NCBI RefSeq assembly: GCF_030816485.1
Contig: NZ_JAUSYC010000002.1
Span: 186,001 to 250,000, forward strand
Source: Arthrobacter sp. B1I2
GTDB lineage: Bacteria; Actinomycetota; Actinomycetes; Actinomycetales; Micrococcaceae
DNA: 64,000 bases
Direction of reading: 5' to 3'
In this document: piece by piece, positions 56,475-64,000 of the stretch
How positions within the stretch are numbered: the first letter of the stretch is position 1
How the letters are laid out: the number at the start of each line of letters is the position of its first letter
The notes under the pieces: model-generated
Databases searched by the model: none
Seen by the model: the letters and a program-made list of their open reading frames with translations, nothing else
What the model was told of the DNA's origin: nothing
Position numbers and translations under genes: made by a program

Positions 56475-57319
56475 TTGATGTCCTCATCCCAATGTCTGTC
56501 GAGCCATGTCCGGACGGACCCGAGTGCGGCGTCCAGTGGAGCCGCCTGCGGATACCAGGCTTTTTCCCACTCGAGGGTGACCGGGCCGCAGTAACCGTGG
56601 CGAACCAGCAGCTGGCCAAACTCCTCGGTAGGCAAGGAACCCTTGCCGATGGGCAGCGGTGTGCTGCTGGCCGGCATGTCGGCGTCCTTGATCTGGACGC
56701 AGCCGTGACCGGCCGACAGCCAGGGCGCGAGGGTTTTCCACGTCTCTTCCAGCTGTTCGCCGACACGCCAAGGATGCAGTACATCCCATACCACCCCCAC
56801 TGGTCCATCCACGCGGTGGAGGATCCCGGCGATGTCCTTGCCTGAGGGATGCGAATCGTGAGTCTCCAGCACCGGCAGGACGCCGAGGTCCGTGGCGTAT
56901 GAGGTGACGGCACTGAGCCTGCTTGCCGCCCGTCCATCCACCTCTTCACGGGATTCCACCAGGGGCGGGACGTCGGTGAAGGCGGCAGGTCCGGTATCTG
57001 CTCCGGGGAATACGCGGACCATCGGTGCCCCGAGGTCCCTGGCGAAGGCGATTGCCTGGGTGAGCTCGGCGAGGACGGCTTCATCGGGCCCGGGAGCCGC
57101 CACCTTCACGTAGCTCGCGATGGCGGTTACCTGCACTTCTGCTGCTTCAATCTGGTGCCGGAGGTCGTCCCGGGCCTGTGTTCCCATGTGTGGGTCGGCG
57201 ATTTCCCCTGCAGCGAGCCGCAGTTCAATGCCCGGGATGCGGTGTTGTTGCAGCCAGGCGAGGACGACGTCCAGGGGTATCCCGGGTGCGCCCAGCGTTG
57301 AGGCTGACGGCGTGATCAT
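56471..57319 (-). CDS. Sugar phosphate isomerase/epimerase family (xylose isomerase-like TIM barrel)
   Basis: 282 residues from ATG 57319 with AGAGGAAC upstream; the longer frame to 57457 overlaps the permease gene. Metal-binding pattern of AP endonuclease-2/IolE-like barrels: GIELRLAAGEIAD, VLETHDSHPSGKD, VVWDVLHPW, CVQIKDAD, and VTLEWEK. Likely a ketose/aldose epimerase or dehydratase for a less common sugar; substrate unknown. Coupled to the dehydrogenase gene. Confidence 0.85.
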   Translation of the reverse strand: MITPSASTLGAPGIPLDVVLAWLQQHRIPGIELRLAAGEIADPHMGTQARDDLRHQIEAAEVQVTAIASYVKVAAPGPDEAVLAELTQAIAFARDLGAPMVRVFPGADTGPAAFTDVPPLVESREEVDGRAASRLSAVTSYATDLGVLPVLETHDSHPSGKDIAGILHRVDGPVGVVWDVLHPWRVGEQLEETWKTLAPWLSAGHGCVQIKDADMPASSTPLPIGKGSLPTEEFGQLLVRHGYCGPVTLEWEKAWYPQAAPLDAALGSVRTWLDRHWDEDIN

Positions 57320-57342
57320 GTTGTTCCTCTTGTTTGGAAGGG

Positions 57343-58212
57343 TCAGCCCTTGAGGCCTGCGCTGGCCATGCCCTCTACGAAGCGCTTCTGGGCAAAGATG
57401 AACAGGATGATCATGGGCAGCGTGGCAAGCGTGGCGCCGGCCATGAGGTAGGGCCACTGCACGTTGAGCGGATCCTGCGAGAAGATCGCAAGCCCTACCT
57501 GCAGGGGCCGGAGCTCATCGGAGTTGGTGACGATGAGGGGCCACAGGAAGCTGTTCCACGCCGCTTCTATCTGGAAGACGCCGATGGTGACCAGAGCGGG
57601 TTTCACCAGGGGCGTCATGATGCGGAAGAAGATCCCGAATTCGCCGAGGCCGTCCACACGCGCCGCATCCGCCAGCTCGGAAGGAAGCGTGACGTAGAAC
57701 TGGCGCGCCAGGAAGGTGTAGAGCGGTGCGATCGCCAAAGGGATGATCAGCGCCCACCAGGTGTTGAGCCAGCCAGTCCCGCCCATCCCAAGGATGTCGT
57801 TTCCACCGAAGAGCGGGATGGACTTCACCAGGAGGAACATCGGCACCAGAATGATCTGGAAGGGAACCATCATCAGGGCGATGAAATAGTTCAGGATTCC
57901 CTTCGCGCCGCGGATCGGAGCTTTTGCCAGGGCATATCCGGCCATGGTGCAAAAGACCAGGGTCAGGGCTGTCTGCCCGACCGTGAGCACCAGGCTGTTC
58001 CAGAAGTACCGGAGGAACGGTGCTGCGTCCATTGCCTCCACAAAGTTGGACCAGTGGAACTCTCTGGGCAGCCAGGTGAACGTTCCGACCTCGCCGGTTG
58101 ATTTGAGCGCGGTGAGGATCATCCAGATGAACGGGCCGACCATGAGCAAACTGCCCAGTGAGAGCACAACGTAGAGGACCACGCGCCCCGGGGTTAGTTT
58201 CGTCTTAACCAT
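57343..58212 (-). CDS. Carbohydrate ABC transporter permease, MalG-like
   Basis: 289 residues from ATG 58212, overlapping the MalF-like gene by eight bases. Six membrane segments and the EAA loop ELADAARVDGLGEFGIFFRIMTPL at about residue 185. C terminus KRFVEGMASAGLKG is typical of MalG-type subunits. Confidence 0.94.
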   Translation of the reverse strand: MVKTKLTPGRVVLYVVLSLGSLLMVGPFIWMILTALKSTGEVGTFTWLPREFHWSNFVEAMDAAPFLRYFWNSLVLTVGQTALTLVFCTMAGYALAKAPIRGAKGILNYFIALMMVPFQIILVPMFLLVKSIPLFGGNDILGMGGTGWLNTWWALIIPLAIAPLYTFLARQFYVTLPSELADAARVDGLGEFGIFFRIMTPLVKPALVTIGVFQIEAAWNSFLWPLIVTNSDELRPLQVGLAIFSQDPLNVQWPYLMAGATLATLPMIILFIFAQKRFVEGMASAGLKG

Positions 58213-59161
58213 CCTGGTTCTTCCTTTGCGAACGACCACCCAGGTAGATGAAGGCAGCGACGAGTATGAGCATGATGACCGTTTCGGCCGAGGCATAGCC
58301 CAGCCGGAGGCCTTCGAAGGCGTTGTTGTAGATGTCGAAGGTCAGCACGGTCGTGGAATTGACCGGACCACCCTTGGTCATAACGAAGACGAGGTCGAAG
58401 ACCTGGAAGGTCTGCACGATGGCGGTGATCAACACGAAGTAATGGGCGGGTCCCAAAGCCGGCCAGATCACGTTCCGGAAAACCTGCCAGCGATTGGCGC
58501 CATCCAGGTTTGCGGCCTCCAGCAGTTCCTTGGACACGCCCTGCAGGGCGGCCAGATAGACGATCATCTTGGCACCAAGTCCTTGCCACACGCCGACGGC
58601 GATCAAGGCGGGCAGGGCTGTGGCGGGGTCATTCAACCACTCGGACCGCGTGAGTCCGAAGAGGCTACCAACAGCGTTGGCAAGGCCTGCGCCCGGGTGG
58701 TAAATCCACAGCCACACCGAGGCGACAGCCACGGTTGCGGTCACGACGGGCAGGTAATAGACCGTCCTGAAGAACCCCAGACCGCGGATCTTTTGGTTCA
58801 GGCCCAACGCGATGATCAAAGCCAACCCCATGGACAGGGGAACCACGGCGAGAGTGTAGAGGATGGTGTTGCGGAACGCCGCTTGGAACCGGGTGTCCTG
58901 GAACAGCTCCACGTAGTTCTCAGTGCCGATCATCTGCCAGGCGCCGGAGAAATCGTAGTTCGTGAAACTCAGGAAGATTGCCGCGAGGGCTGGTACGGCG
59001 AGAAAGAATGTTGAATGCAGCAGGGCTGGTGCCAGGAACAACCAGCCAGCGCGGGACTGCTGACGGGTGAGTCGTGACTTCCGCCCCGCAGGGCGCGCGG
59101 CGCGGGTGTTAGCCGCCCCCGCCGCGCGCACCGCTGGTTTGGTGTCCTTAAGAGTGCTCAC
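58205..59161 (-). CDS. Carbohydrate ABC transporter permease, MalF-like
   Basis: 318 residues with an Ala/Arg-rich cytoplasmic tail of about 35 residues, then membrane segments from GWLFLAPALLHST. EAA loop ELLEAANLDGANRWQVFRNVIWPAL at about residue 225. ATG 59161 overlaps the binding-protein stop (ATGA). Second importer of the locus. Confidence 0.94.
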   Translation of the reverse strand: MSTLKDTKPAVRAAGAANTRAARPAGRKSRLTRQQSRAGWLFLAPALLHSTFFLAVPALAAIFLSFTNYDFSGAWQMIGTENYVELFQDTRFQAAFRNTILYTLAVVPLSMGLALIIALGLNQKIRGLGFFRTVYYLPVVTATVAVASVWLWIYHPGAGLANAVGSLFGLTRSEWLNDPATALPALIAVGVWQGLGAKMIVYLAALQGVSKELLEAANLDGANRWQVFRNVIWPALGPAHYFVLITAIVQTFQVFDLVFVMTKGGPVNSTTVLTFDIYNNAFEGLRLGYASAETVIMLILVAAFIYLGGRSQRKNQDG

Positions 59162-60435
59162 TTTGATTGCTGCTCCAGGGCCTTGAGCGTTTCCTCTGCA
59201 GTTTTCTTGCCGAGCAGGGCGTCATCAAGGCTTGTTCCGAACGTTCCCCGAAGATCGAGCCAGTTGGCAGCTCCGCCCTCAAACTTGGCGTCGGCCAGGT
59301 TCGCGGCTACGAACGTGCTCGCCGGGTTGGACTTCACGACAGCCGAGTCCGCGGCGTCCTTGCCTGCCGGGACGGCGAAGTTCAGGGTAGCAATGCCCGC
59401 TTCAGCTTCCGGCTTGCTGAGCTCCTGGATGAAATCCCAGGCCGCTGCCTTGAGCTTGCTGCTCTTACCGACGGAGGCAAGCTGCCCGCCGGTGAACATG
59501 GAGCCTTCCTTGTCCTCGAGGTTGAAGTAGACGAGGTCGTCACAGACGGCCTGGCCTACGCCCTTGTCCGAGCAGTCAATGTATCCGCCGGTGAAGCCCA
59601 TGGCAGCTTCGCCCGTGTTGACCAGCGGGGACTTTGCCGCGTTCTGTGCACCGTACTTCTGCACGTTATTCACCATAGACTTCATCCATTCAAGGGTCTG
59701 AACGCCCTCGGAACCGGCGAATTCAGCCCCACCGTCGGTGTTGTAGAGGGGCTTGCCCAATGAACCGAGCAGAGCGACGAAGTCCTGACGGTACCCGCCC
59801 GGTGCGGCCCAGAAGTCAAAGCCTGCCTGGGTGATGTTCCCTGCGCCATCCTTGACGGTGAGCTTCTCGGCAGCGGTCTTGATTTCGGCCATGGTTGTCG
59901 GCGGCTTCGACGGATCAAGCCCTGCCTTCTCGAAGAGCGATTTCCGCAGTGCCAAAGGCTTGGGCCCGGCGATCAACGGAACGGCATAGACCTTGCCCTT
60001 GTATTCCGAGGCCGGAACGAGGGCCGGATTCGTCGATTCTCCGAGCGATTCAGCGGTGGCGCCAAACGTTGAGAGGTCTTCAAAAACGTTCTTGGCGGCA
60101 AACGGAGGCACCCAGCCGATTCCGGTTACCAGCACGTCGTATCCCTGGCCTCCAGCAATGGAGGTGGAGATCTTCTGGTTGAGGGTGTCGAAAGTGGCAA
60201 AGTCAGGTTCGACAGTTACCTGCGGGTACTTCGTCTTGAAGGATGCCACTACCTTTTCGAGCTCGGCTTTACCTTCGTTGCTGGCTGGGTAGCTGGGAAC
60301 CAGTACCCGGAGAGTCCCTGTTACTTCCGCGGGATTGGAAGCGGGGGCAGTAGATGTACCGCCAGAGCCACAGGCTCCAAGGGCAAGGGTGCCGGCGACT
60401 GCCAGCGCGAGAAATCCTGCACGTCGACGTGCCAT
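59158..60435 (-). CDS. Sugar-binding lipoprotein of the Mal-type importer
   Basis: 425 residues from ATG 60435 with perfect AGGAGG. Signal MARRRAGFLALAVAGTLALG with lipobox LGAC, then a Gly/Ser/Thr linker. Bacterial extracellular solute-binding family 1: LRVLVPSYPASNEGK, KYPQVTVEPDFATFD, and GGQGYDVLVTGIGW. First gene of a nine-gene operon running to 48957 and controlled by the perfect operator 55 bases upstream. The matching ATPase is not encoded in the window. Confidence 0.94.
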   Translation of the reverse strand: MARRRAGFLALAVAGTLALGACGSGGTSTAPASNPAEVTGTLRVLVPSYPASNEGKAELEKVVASFKTKYPQVTVEPDFATFDTLNQKISTSIAGGQGYDVLVTGIGWVPPFAAKNVFEDLSTFGATAESLGESTNPALVPASEYKGKVYAVPLIAGPKPLALRKSLFEKAGLDPSKPPTTMAEIKTAAEKLTVKDGAGNITQAGFDFWAAPGGYRQDFVALLGSLGKPLYNTDGGAEFAGSEGVQTLEWMKSMVNNVQKYGAQNAAKSPLVNTGEAAMGFTGGYIDCSDKGVGQAVCDDLVYFNLEDKEGSMFTGGQLASVGKSSKLKAAAWDFIQELSKPEAEAGIATLNFAVPAGKDAADSAVVKSNPASTFVAANLADAKFEGGAANWLDLRGTFGTSLDDALLGKKTAEETLKALEQQSK

Positions 60436-60489
60436 ATCAAATCCTCCTGATGTAGCCACCCGGCGTTGGATGGCGCTGCAATGAGTGTA

Positions 60490-60503
60490 TGATATCGATA
60501 TCA
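60490..60503. promoter_or_regulatory. Operator TGATATCGATATCA, perfect
   Basis: Identical to 36831-36844. It sits in the 153-base divergent region between the binding-protein operon and yesL-lacI, so it can control both and give autoregulation. Confidence 0.9.
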
Positions 60504-60588
60504 GAGGCGCAAGTCACAGCCGTAGATTCATAGGATGATGAGACGGGAAACGGCTCCGCTCCCCCAGCAACGATGCTGCAGACAGTGA

Positions 60589-61221
60589 ATGGAAGTTATG
60601 GAACAGCAAAGGCGCAGGCCCCGAAGTGCAGCAGTCATGGCTGGCTTGGAAACTGTCGGGGACACCCTCCTGCTGCAGGTCCTGTTCCTGCTCGTCAGTC
60701 TTCCACTTTTCACCATGGTTCCTGCAGCCATCGCCTTGCAGCGGGCGCTGCGCAAAACCGTCATCGAGGAACGCCCCGGAGTGGCCCGCTCCTTTTTCCG
60801 GGAGTTTTCGTGGGCCTGGCCGCGTATTGGATACCTGGGTTTGGCCGTGCCGGTAGCCATGGCAGCAGCCGTCTTCTCCATACTCTTCTGGCTGGCAACA
60901 CCAGGAGCTCCCGGCCTGCTGGCCCTGTGCGTGATCATCCCTATTTGCGGCATCGGGGCCGCGGCGTACGTGGCGTTGCTGGCAGCGTCTATGGTTGCTA
61001 AGGATGACGCCACCCGCCCGGAACTGATGGGATCGACCCGGGCCTTGGTACTGGCTAGCCCACTGCCCCTTGCCGGGTGCGTGGTTGTCTTGAGCACCTG
61101 GCTGCTTCTTGCCCTCCGCCTGCCGACGTTGATTCCCCTGGGCAGTGGATTAGTCCCTGCCTTCCTTGCGTGGCTTCTGGTCCGCAAACAAATGGACAAC
61201 AGCAATGACGCTACGGGATAA
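60589..61221 (+). CDS. YesL-family (DUF624) membrane protein
   Basis: 210 residues; ATG 60589 or ATG 60598, neither with a strong RBS. Five to six hydrophobic segments. Family features are the N-terminal MAGLETVGDTLLLQVLFLLVSLPLFT and later RSFFREFSWAWPRIGYLG. YesL-type proteins are commonly encoded beside Lpl/Yes-type oligosaccharide importers and polysaccharide-degrading genes; their role is not well defined. It is 40 bases ahead of lacI. Confidence 0.88.
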   Translation: MEVMEQQRRRPRSAAVMAGLETVGDTLLLQVLFLLVSLPLFTMVPAAIALQRALRKTVIEERPGVARSFFREFSWAWPRIGYLGLAVPVAMAAAVFSILFWLATPGAPGLLALCVIIPICGIGAAAYVALLAASMVAKDDATRPELMGSTRALVLASPLPLAGCVVVLSTWLLLALRLPTLIPLGSGLVPAFLAWLLVRKQMDNSNDATG

Positions 61222-61261
61222 CCTTCCCCTTGAAGCTTGAATCGGAACTACGAGGACTGAC

Positions 61262-62290
61262 ATGAGAATTACGAAAGATTCCCGACAGCCGGTGATCGCC
61301 GACGTCGCCCGCCTTGCGGGTGTCTCCGTACCAACAGTCTCGCGAGTTTTGACGGGAAACATCCCGGTCAGCGAGGAGCGTCGGCAGAGAGTTCTGGCCG
61401 CAGTCGAAGAACTGAACTATCGACCCAGTTCACTCGCGAGGGCCCTCAGGAGCGGCGAGCGATCGATGATAGCCATCTTCGCGGCAACCACCTCCACCTT
61501 CGGGTATGCCAACACCCTTGCTGGCATCGAGGAGGTAGCCCAAGGAGCTGGCTACTCCGTGGTGATATCGGCAGTAAAATCCTCCGAGGACTCGGATGTG
61601 AAGGCCGCGCTCGAAATCGCCCTTCAACAACAGCTTGCAGGAATCATCGTCCTGGACTTTGACCCATCAGGCGCAGAAGTGCTCAAACAACTTCCCAAAA
61701 ACATACCCACCGTCGCTGCATCCGGATTCTCCTCAGGCCAGCCAGGCTTCCCCTACGCATTCATTGATGAGTACGCAGCCGGCCGTGAGGCCACCCAACA
61801 CCTGCTCAACCTAGGACACTCTACTGTCCACCACCTAGGCCTCTACCCCCTGACCCAGTTCTCCGGGCGCTACCAAGGATGGCATGACGCGCTCACTGAC
61901 GCCGGCATCGAACCACCCGCAGTACTTGAAGCCTCCCGCGCCCCAAGATCCGGCTATGAGCAAGGACTTCGGATCGCAGCGGACCCCGGAATAACGGCTG
62001 TCTTCTGCTCCAACGACGGGCTAGCTCTCGCCGCGCTCCGCGCACTCAAGGAAAAGGGAGTCGCGGTCCCGAGCGAGGTATCCATCATCGGCTGGGATAA
62101 CCAGCCCTTCAGTGAGTTCACATGGCCCGCCCTCAGCACCGTGTCGCCGGACTTCAAAGACCTGGGCGTTAGAGCATTCGGTTTGCTCCAGCAGCAACTG
62201 TCAGGGCAAGAGGAAATTTCCGACTCTTCCGCCCGACCCCAACTTCTCGAAAGAGAATCCACTGCGGCGCCGGGTCGCCGGGGCCTTTGA
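61262..62290 (+). CDS. LacI-family regulator of the polysaccharide locus
   Basis: 342 residues. HTH VIADVARLAGVSVPTVSRVL at about residues 11-30, hinge PSSLARALRSGER, and effector domain from MIAIFAATTSTFGY. The only regulator gene inside the locus and next to the perfect operator at 60490, so it is the natural owner of the TGATATCGATATCA sites. It would repress the lyase, both transport operons and the 73-residue gene until a sugar released from the polysaccharide binds. Confidence 0.93.
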   Translation: MRITKDSRQPVIADVARLAGVSVPTVSRVLTGNIPVSEERRQRVLAAVEELNYRPSSLARALRSGERSMIAIFAATTSTFGYANTLAGIEEVAQGAGYSVVISAVKSSEDSDVKAALEIALQQQLAGIIVLDFDPSGAEVLKQLPKNIPTVAASGFSSGQPGFPYAFIDEYAAGREATQHLLNLGHSTVHHLGLYPLTQFSGRYQGWHDALTDAGIEPPAVLEASRAPRSGYEQGLRIAADPGITAVFCSNDGLALAALRALKEKGVAVPSEVSIIGWDNQPFSEFTWPALSTVSPDFKDLGVRAFGLLQQQLSGQEEISDSSARPQLLERESTAAPGRRGL

Positions 62291-63107
62291 CAGTAGTCCT
62301 CAGCTGAACCCGGAAGATCCAAAGAACCTGGCCCCAAACATGGAATCCGCACAGTTAGGGCACACCCCAGCCTGACGGATAAACCCCCTGACAAGGGAGG
62401 ACTTGGTCGATGCGCTGAACTTCAACTCGTACTCCGGCGCCTTGATTCAGTCACGGCATGTGAATTAGCTACCCCTGCCCGGAGTGGTCCTCATCAAAGT
62501 CGGGTTTTATAGGACATTTTCAATGATTCGCAAGCTTCCCCGCCCCTAGTGCCTTCCCCGTGGCTGTCAGGGTGTGATCTGAGCACATCATGAGCCACTG
62601 TCAGTGAAATGAATTGTCGCCTTATTCTGACACTGACGTCAGACAGCCACGACTGCGGCAGATACCGTCACGAGTGAGAAGAGCATGAGGGCCTTAGGGC
62701 CGGAGCAGTAACGCTGAATTGACGGCCAGCATCAACGGCACTGATTCGCCGTGCCCGATGACCTTGCGCTGGCGATTCCCCGGCTGGGCGATAATGGAGA
62801 ATCTCGATCGGATCCGCTATTCTCGGCGTTCATTCAAGGGGCGTAGCCGTGCCAGGAGCAGGTCAAGCATCCGCCAAGCGGTTCAGAAGTTCAGCGTCGT
62901 GGTCCAAAACGAAATTGAGACCCTCTTCAATCTCTTGACGGCGCGGGCTTCTAGAACACCGGCTGCTTGAGTCTGCAGCATCCCGTTGCTCCCGGCCGGA
63001 AATTTGCCCTGAAGGGATACGGTCGTCGCTAGGGCCGGGACGTTTCGTGGGCATAGGCCATCATATCGGGGCTATTAGCTGACTGTGAGTGACATCGGGC
63101 GTAGCCT
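62291..63107. other. Gap between lacI and the recombinase
   Basis: About 800 bases with the IS21-like end at 62531-62631. A scrap DALNFNSYSGALIQSRH near 62410-62460 and a minus-strand frame 62863-63054 (EEGLNFVLDHDAELLNRL) look protein-like but are truncated and unassigned. No tRNA gene was found as an integration target. Confidence 0.5.
62531..62631 (+). repeat. IS21-like element end, right copy
   Basis: Same orientation as 36104-36204 and sharing CAAGCTTCC, GTCAGGGTG-GATCT and ACATCATGAGCCACTGTCAG. TGTCAG/CTGACA motifs recur: GGCTGTCAGGG, CACTGTCAGTG, TTCTGACACTGACGTCAGACAG (to 62645). 240 bases right of the lacI stop. Confidence 0.7.
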
Positions 63108-64000
63108 GTGGTCGTGGCCAGCATTGTCCCCCGCCCGCGCTGGGATGGAACTACGGCGTTTTCGGTGCGTTGGCGGGACCCTGGGACCCGTCGGCAGCGT
63201 CGGTTGACTCTGCGGTCGGAGCAGGAAGCGACCAGCCTCGCGCGTCACCTTAACGACAACGGCCAGATCCTGGCGCATGTCCTGCCGGACGCCAGGCCGG
63301 GGAACCCTGATGTTCCCACGGTCGCGGACGTAGTTCAGGAACATATCGACCTGCTCGTCCGCCCCTCGCCCGGCGCGATCGGAACCTACCAGCGGATACT
63401 CGACCTGCACATTCGGGAGTCGATTGGCACCATACCGGTCGACGAGTTCGGTTACCGCGACACCATGCAATGGCTCAAGCACCTGAGCGCCAAAGGTGCC
63501 GCGCCCAAAAGCATGCACAATATGCACGGGTTGCTCTCGGCGGCGATGAACACCGCCTTGCTCCTCGGATACGTGTCCCGCAACCCCTGCCGCGGCGTCA
63601 CTCTGCCAACAATTGAGCGGGCAGACGACGACGCCATGTTCCTCACCCACGAAGAGTTCAGTCTCCTCCTTGAGGGCATTGATGAGCACTACAGGACGTT
63701 CATTCAGTTCCTGGTCATGACTGGAACGAGGTTCGGTGAAGCAACCGCAATGAGGGTCATCGACATCGATCTGCGCTCCCGCCCGGCCACTGCACGGGTG
63801 AACAAGGCGTGGAAGCGCGACGGGCATTCCCGTTATTACGTCGGGCCAACCAAGACCGCAGCGGGCAGACGAACCATCGGCCTTAACCCGGCCCTGGTGG
63901 AGTTGCTGATTCCCATCGTGGCAGGCCGGCCGGGTAGCGATCTCCTGTTCACGACGACCGACGGCGGGCGGATCTCTCACAAACCATTCTGGCAACATCA
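63108..64000 (+). CDS. Tyrosine recombinase/phage-type integrase (3' end outside window)
   Basis: Open from GTG 63108 (or GTG 63114) to the window edge, 297 codons. The N-terminal AP2-like arm-binding part has YxVRWRDPGTRRQRR-like FSVRWRDPGTRRQRR. The SAM-like core-binding domain spans about residues 70-160 (VADVVQEHIDLL, LSAAMNTALLLGYVSRNPC). The catalytic domain begins near 175 with FLTHEEF and the first active Arg in MTGTRFGEATAM; KTAAGRRTIGL holds the beta-hairpin Lys. The HxxR and Tyr lie beyond the window. It may have mobilised the adjacent locus. Confidence 0.9.
   Translation, partial: MVVASIVPRPRWDGTTAFSVRWRDPGTRRQRRLTLRSEQEATSLARHLNDNGQILAHVLPDARPGNPDVPTVADVVQEHIDLLVRPSPGAIGTYQRILDLHIRESIGTIPVDEFGYRDTMQWLKHLSAKGAAPKSMHNMHGLLSAAMNTALLLGYVSRNPCRGVTLPTIERADDDAMFLTHEEFSLLLEGIDEHYRTFIQFLVMTGTRFGEATAMRVIDIDLRSRPATARVNKAWKRDGHSRYYVGPTKTAAGRRTIGLNPALVELLIPIVAGRPGSDLLFTTTDGGRISHKPFWQH

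Noticed and set aside
62719..63054. Small frames between the IS-like end and the recombinase, including a minus-strand 63-residue one
   Set aside because: Truncated, without RBS or family match.
62291..63107. tRNA gene as the integration target of the recombinase
   Set aside because: No tRNA-like cloverleaf or T-loop sequence found by eye in this stretch.

Overview
The window is GC-rich, gene-dense DNA from an actinobacterium. It most resembles the Arthrobacter/Pseudarthrobacter group (Micrococcaceae), judging from codon use, the fused peptide-type permease/ATPase, the GTG/TTG starts and the kinds of catabolic genes. This is inference: there is no rRNA, tRNA or housekeeping marker in the window, and chromosome cannot be told from plasmid. 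Nearly everything is catabolic or transport, arranged as separate utilisation modules with their own regulators and separated by debris of mobile elements.

Region 1 (1-14243): a cut-off enolase-superfamily dehydratase, an Opp/Dpp-type ABC transporter with a permease-ATPase fusion, a GH-like TIM-barrel enzyme, an orphan GlcD-type oxidase, malate synthase G and a GlcG-like protein. Two divergent paralogous LacI regulators follow. A shared 14-base sequence (TTTCAACCGGTTGC) upstream of the transporter and upstream of one regulator ties them together. The gene set suggests import of a sugar or sugar-acid compound whose breakdown yields glycolate and glyoxylate.

Region 2 (14367-22112): a transposase remnant, then TetR / MFS exporter / SDR with an extra N-terminal module / Baeyer-Villiger monooxygenase. 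A scrapyard follows: a lipoprotein-TetR chimera, a broken MFS gene, a broken GH78-like rhamnosidase and an IS110 transposase fragment.

Region 3 (22113-35861): gluconokinase, idonate dehydrogenase, gluconate 5-dehydrogenase, two further oxidoreductases and the ATP-dependent 5-oxoprolinase genes pxpCBA. With them are a LysR regulator, an aldolase/aminotransferase pair and an MHS-family MFS importer. ATA-N9-TAT sites and a repeated TCACACAAAGAC element occur in the promoters, suggesting one LysR regulon.

Region 4 (36104-62631): a roughly 26 kb polysaccharide-utilisation locus. It holds a secreted 1340-residue heparinase-like lyase, an unassigned 1317-residue enzyme, two complete sugar ABC importers (Lpl-type and Mal-type), GH127, GH36, ManA, a BadF-type kinase, a hydroxyacid dehydrogenase, a TIM-barrel isomerase, YesL and a LacI regulator. 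Four copies of the palindrome TGATATCGATATCA, two perfect and two with one mismatch, sit at the four main promoters. The locus is bracketed by two same-orientation, roughly 100-base repeats resembling IS21-type ends. A tyrosine recombinase gene, cut by the window edge, lies just beyond, so the locus looks like an acquired island. The most novel items are this regulon, its 73-residue orphan protein and the 1317-residue enzyme.
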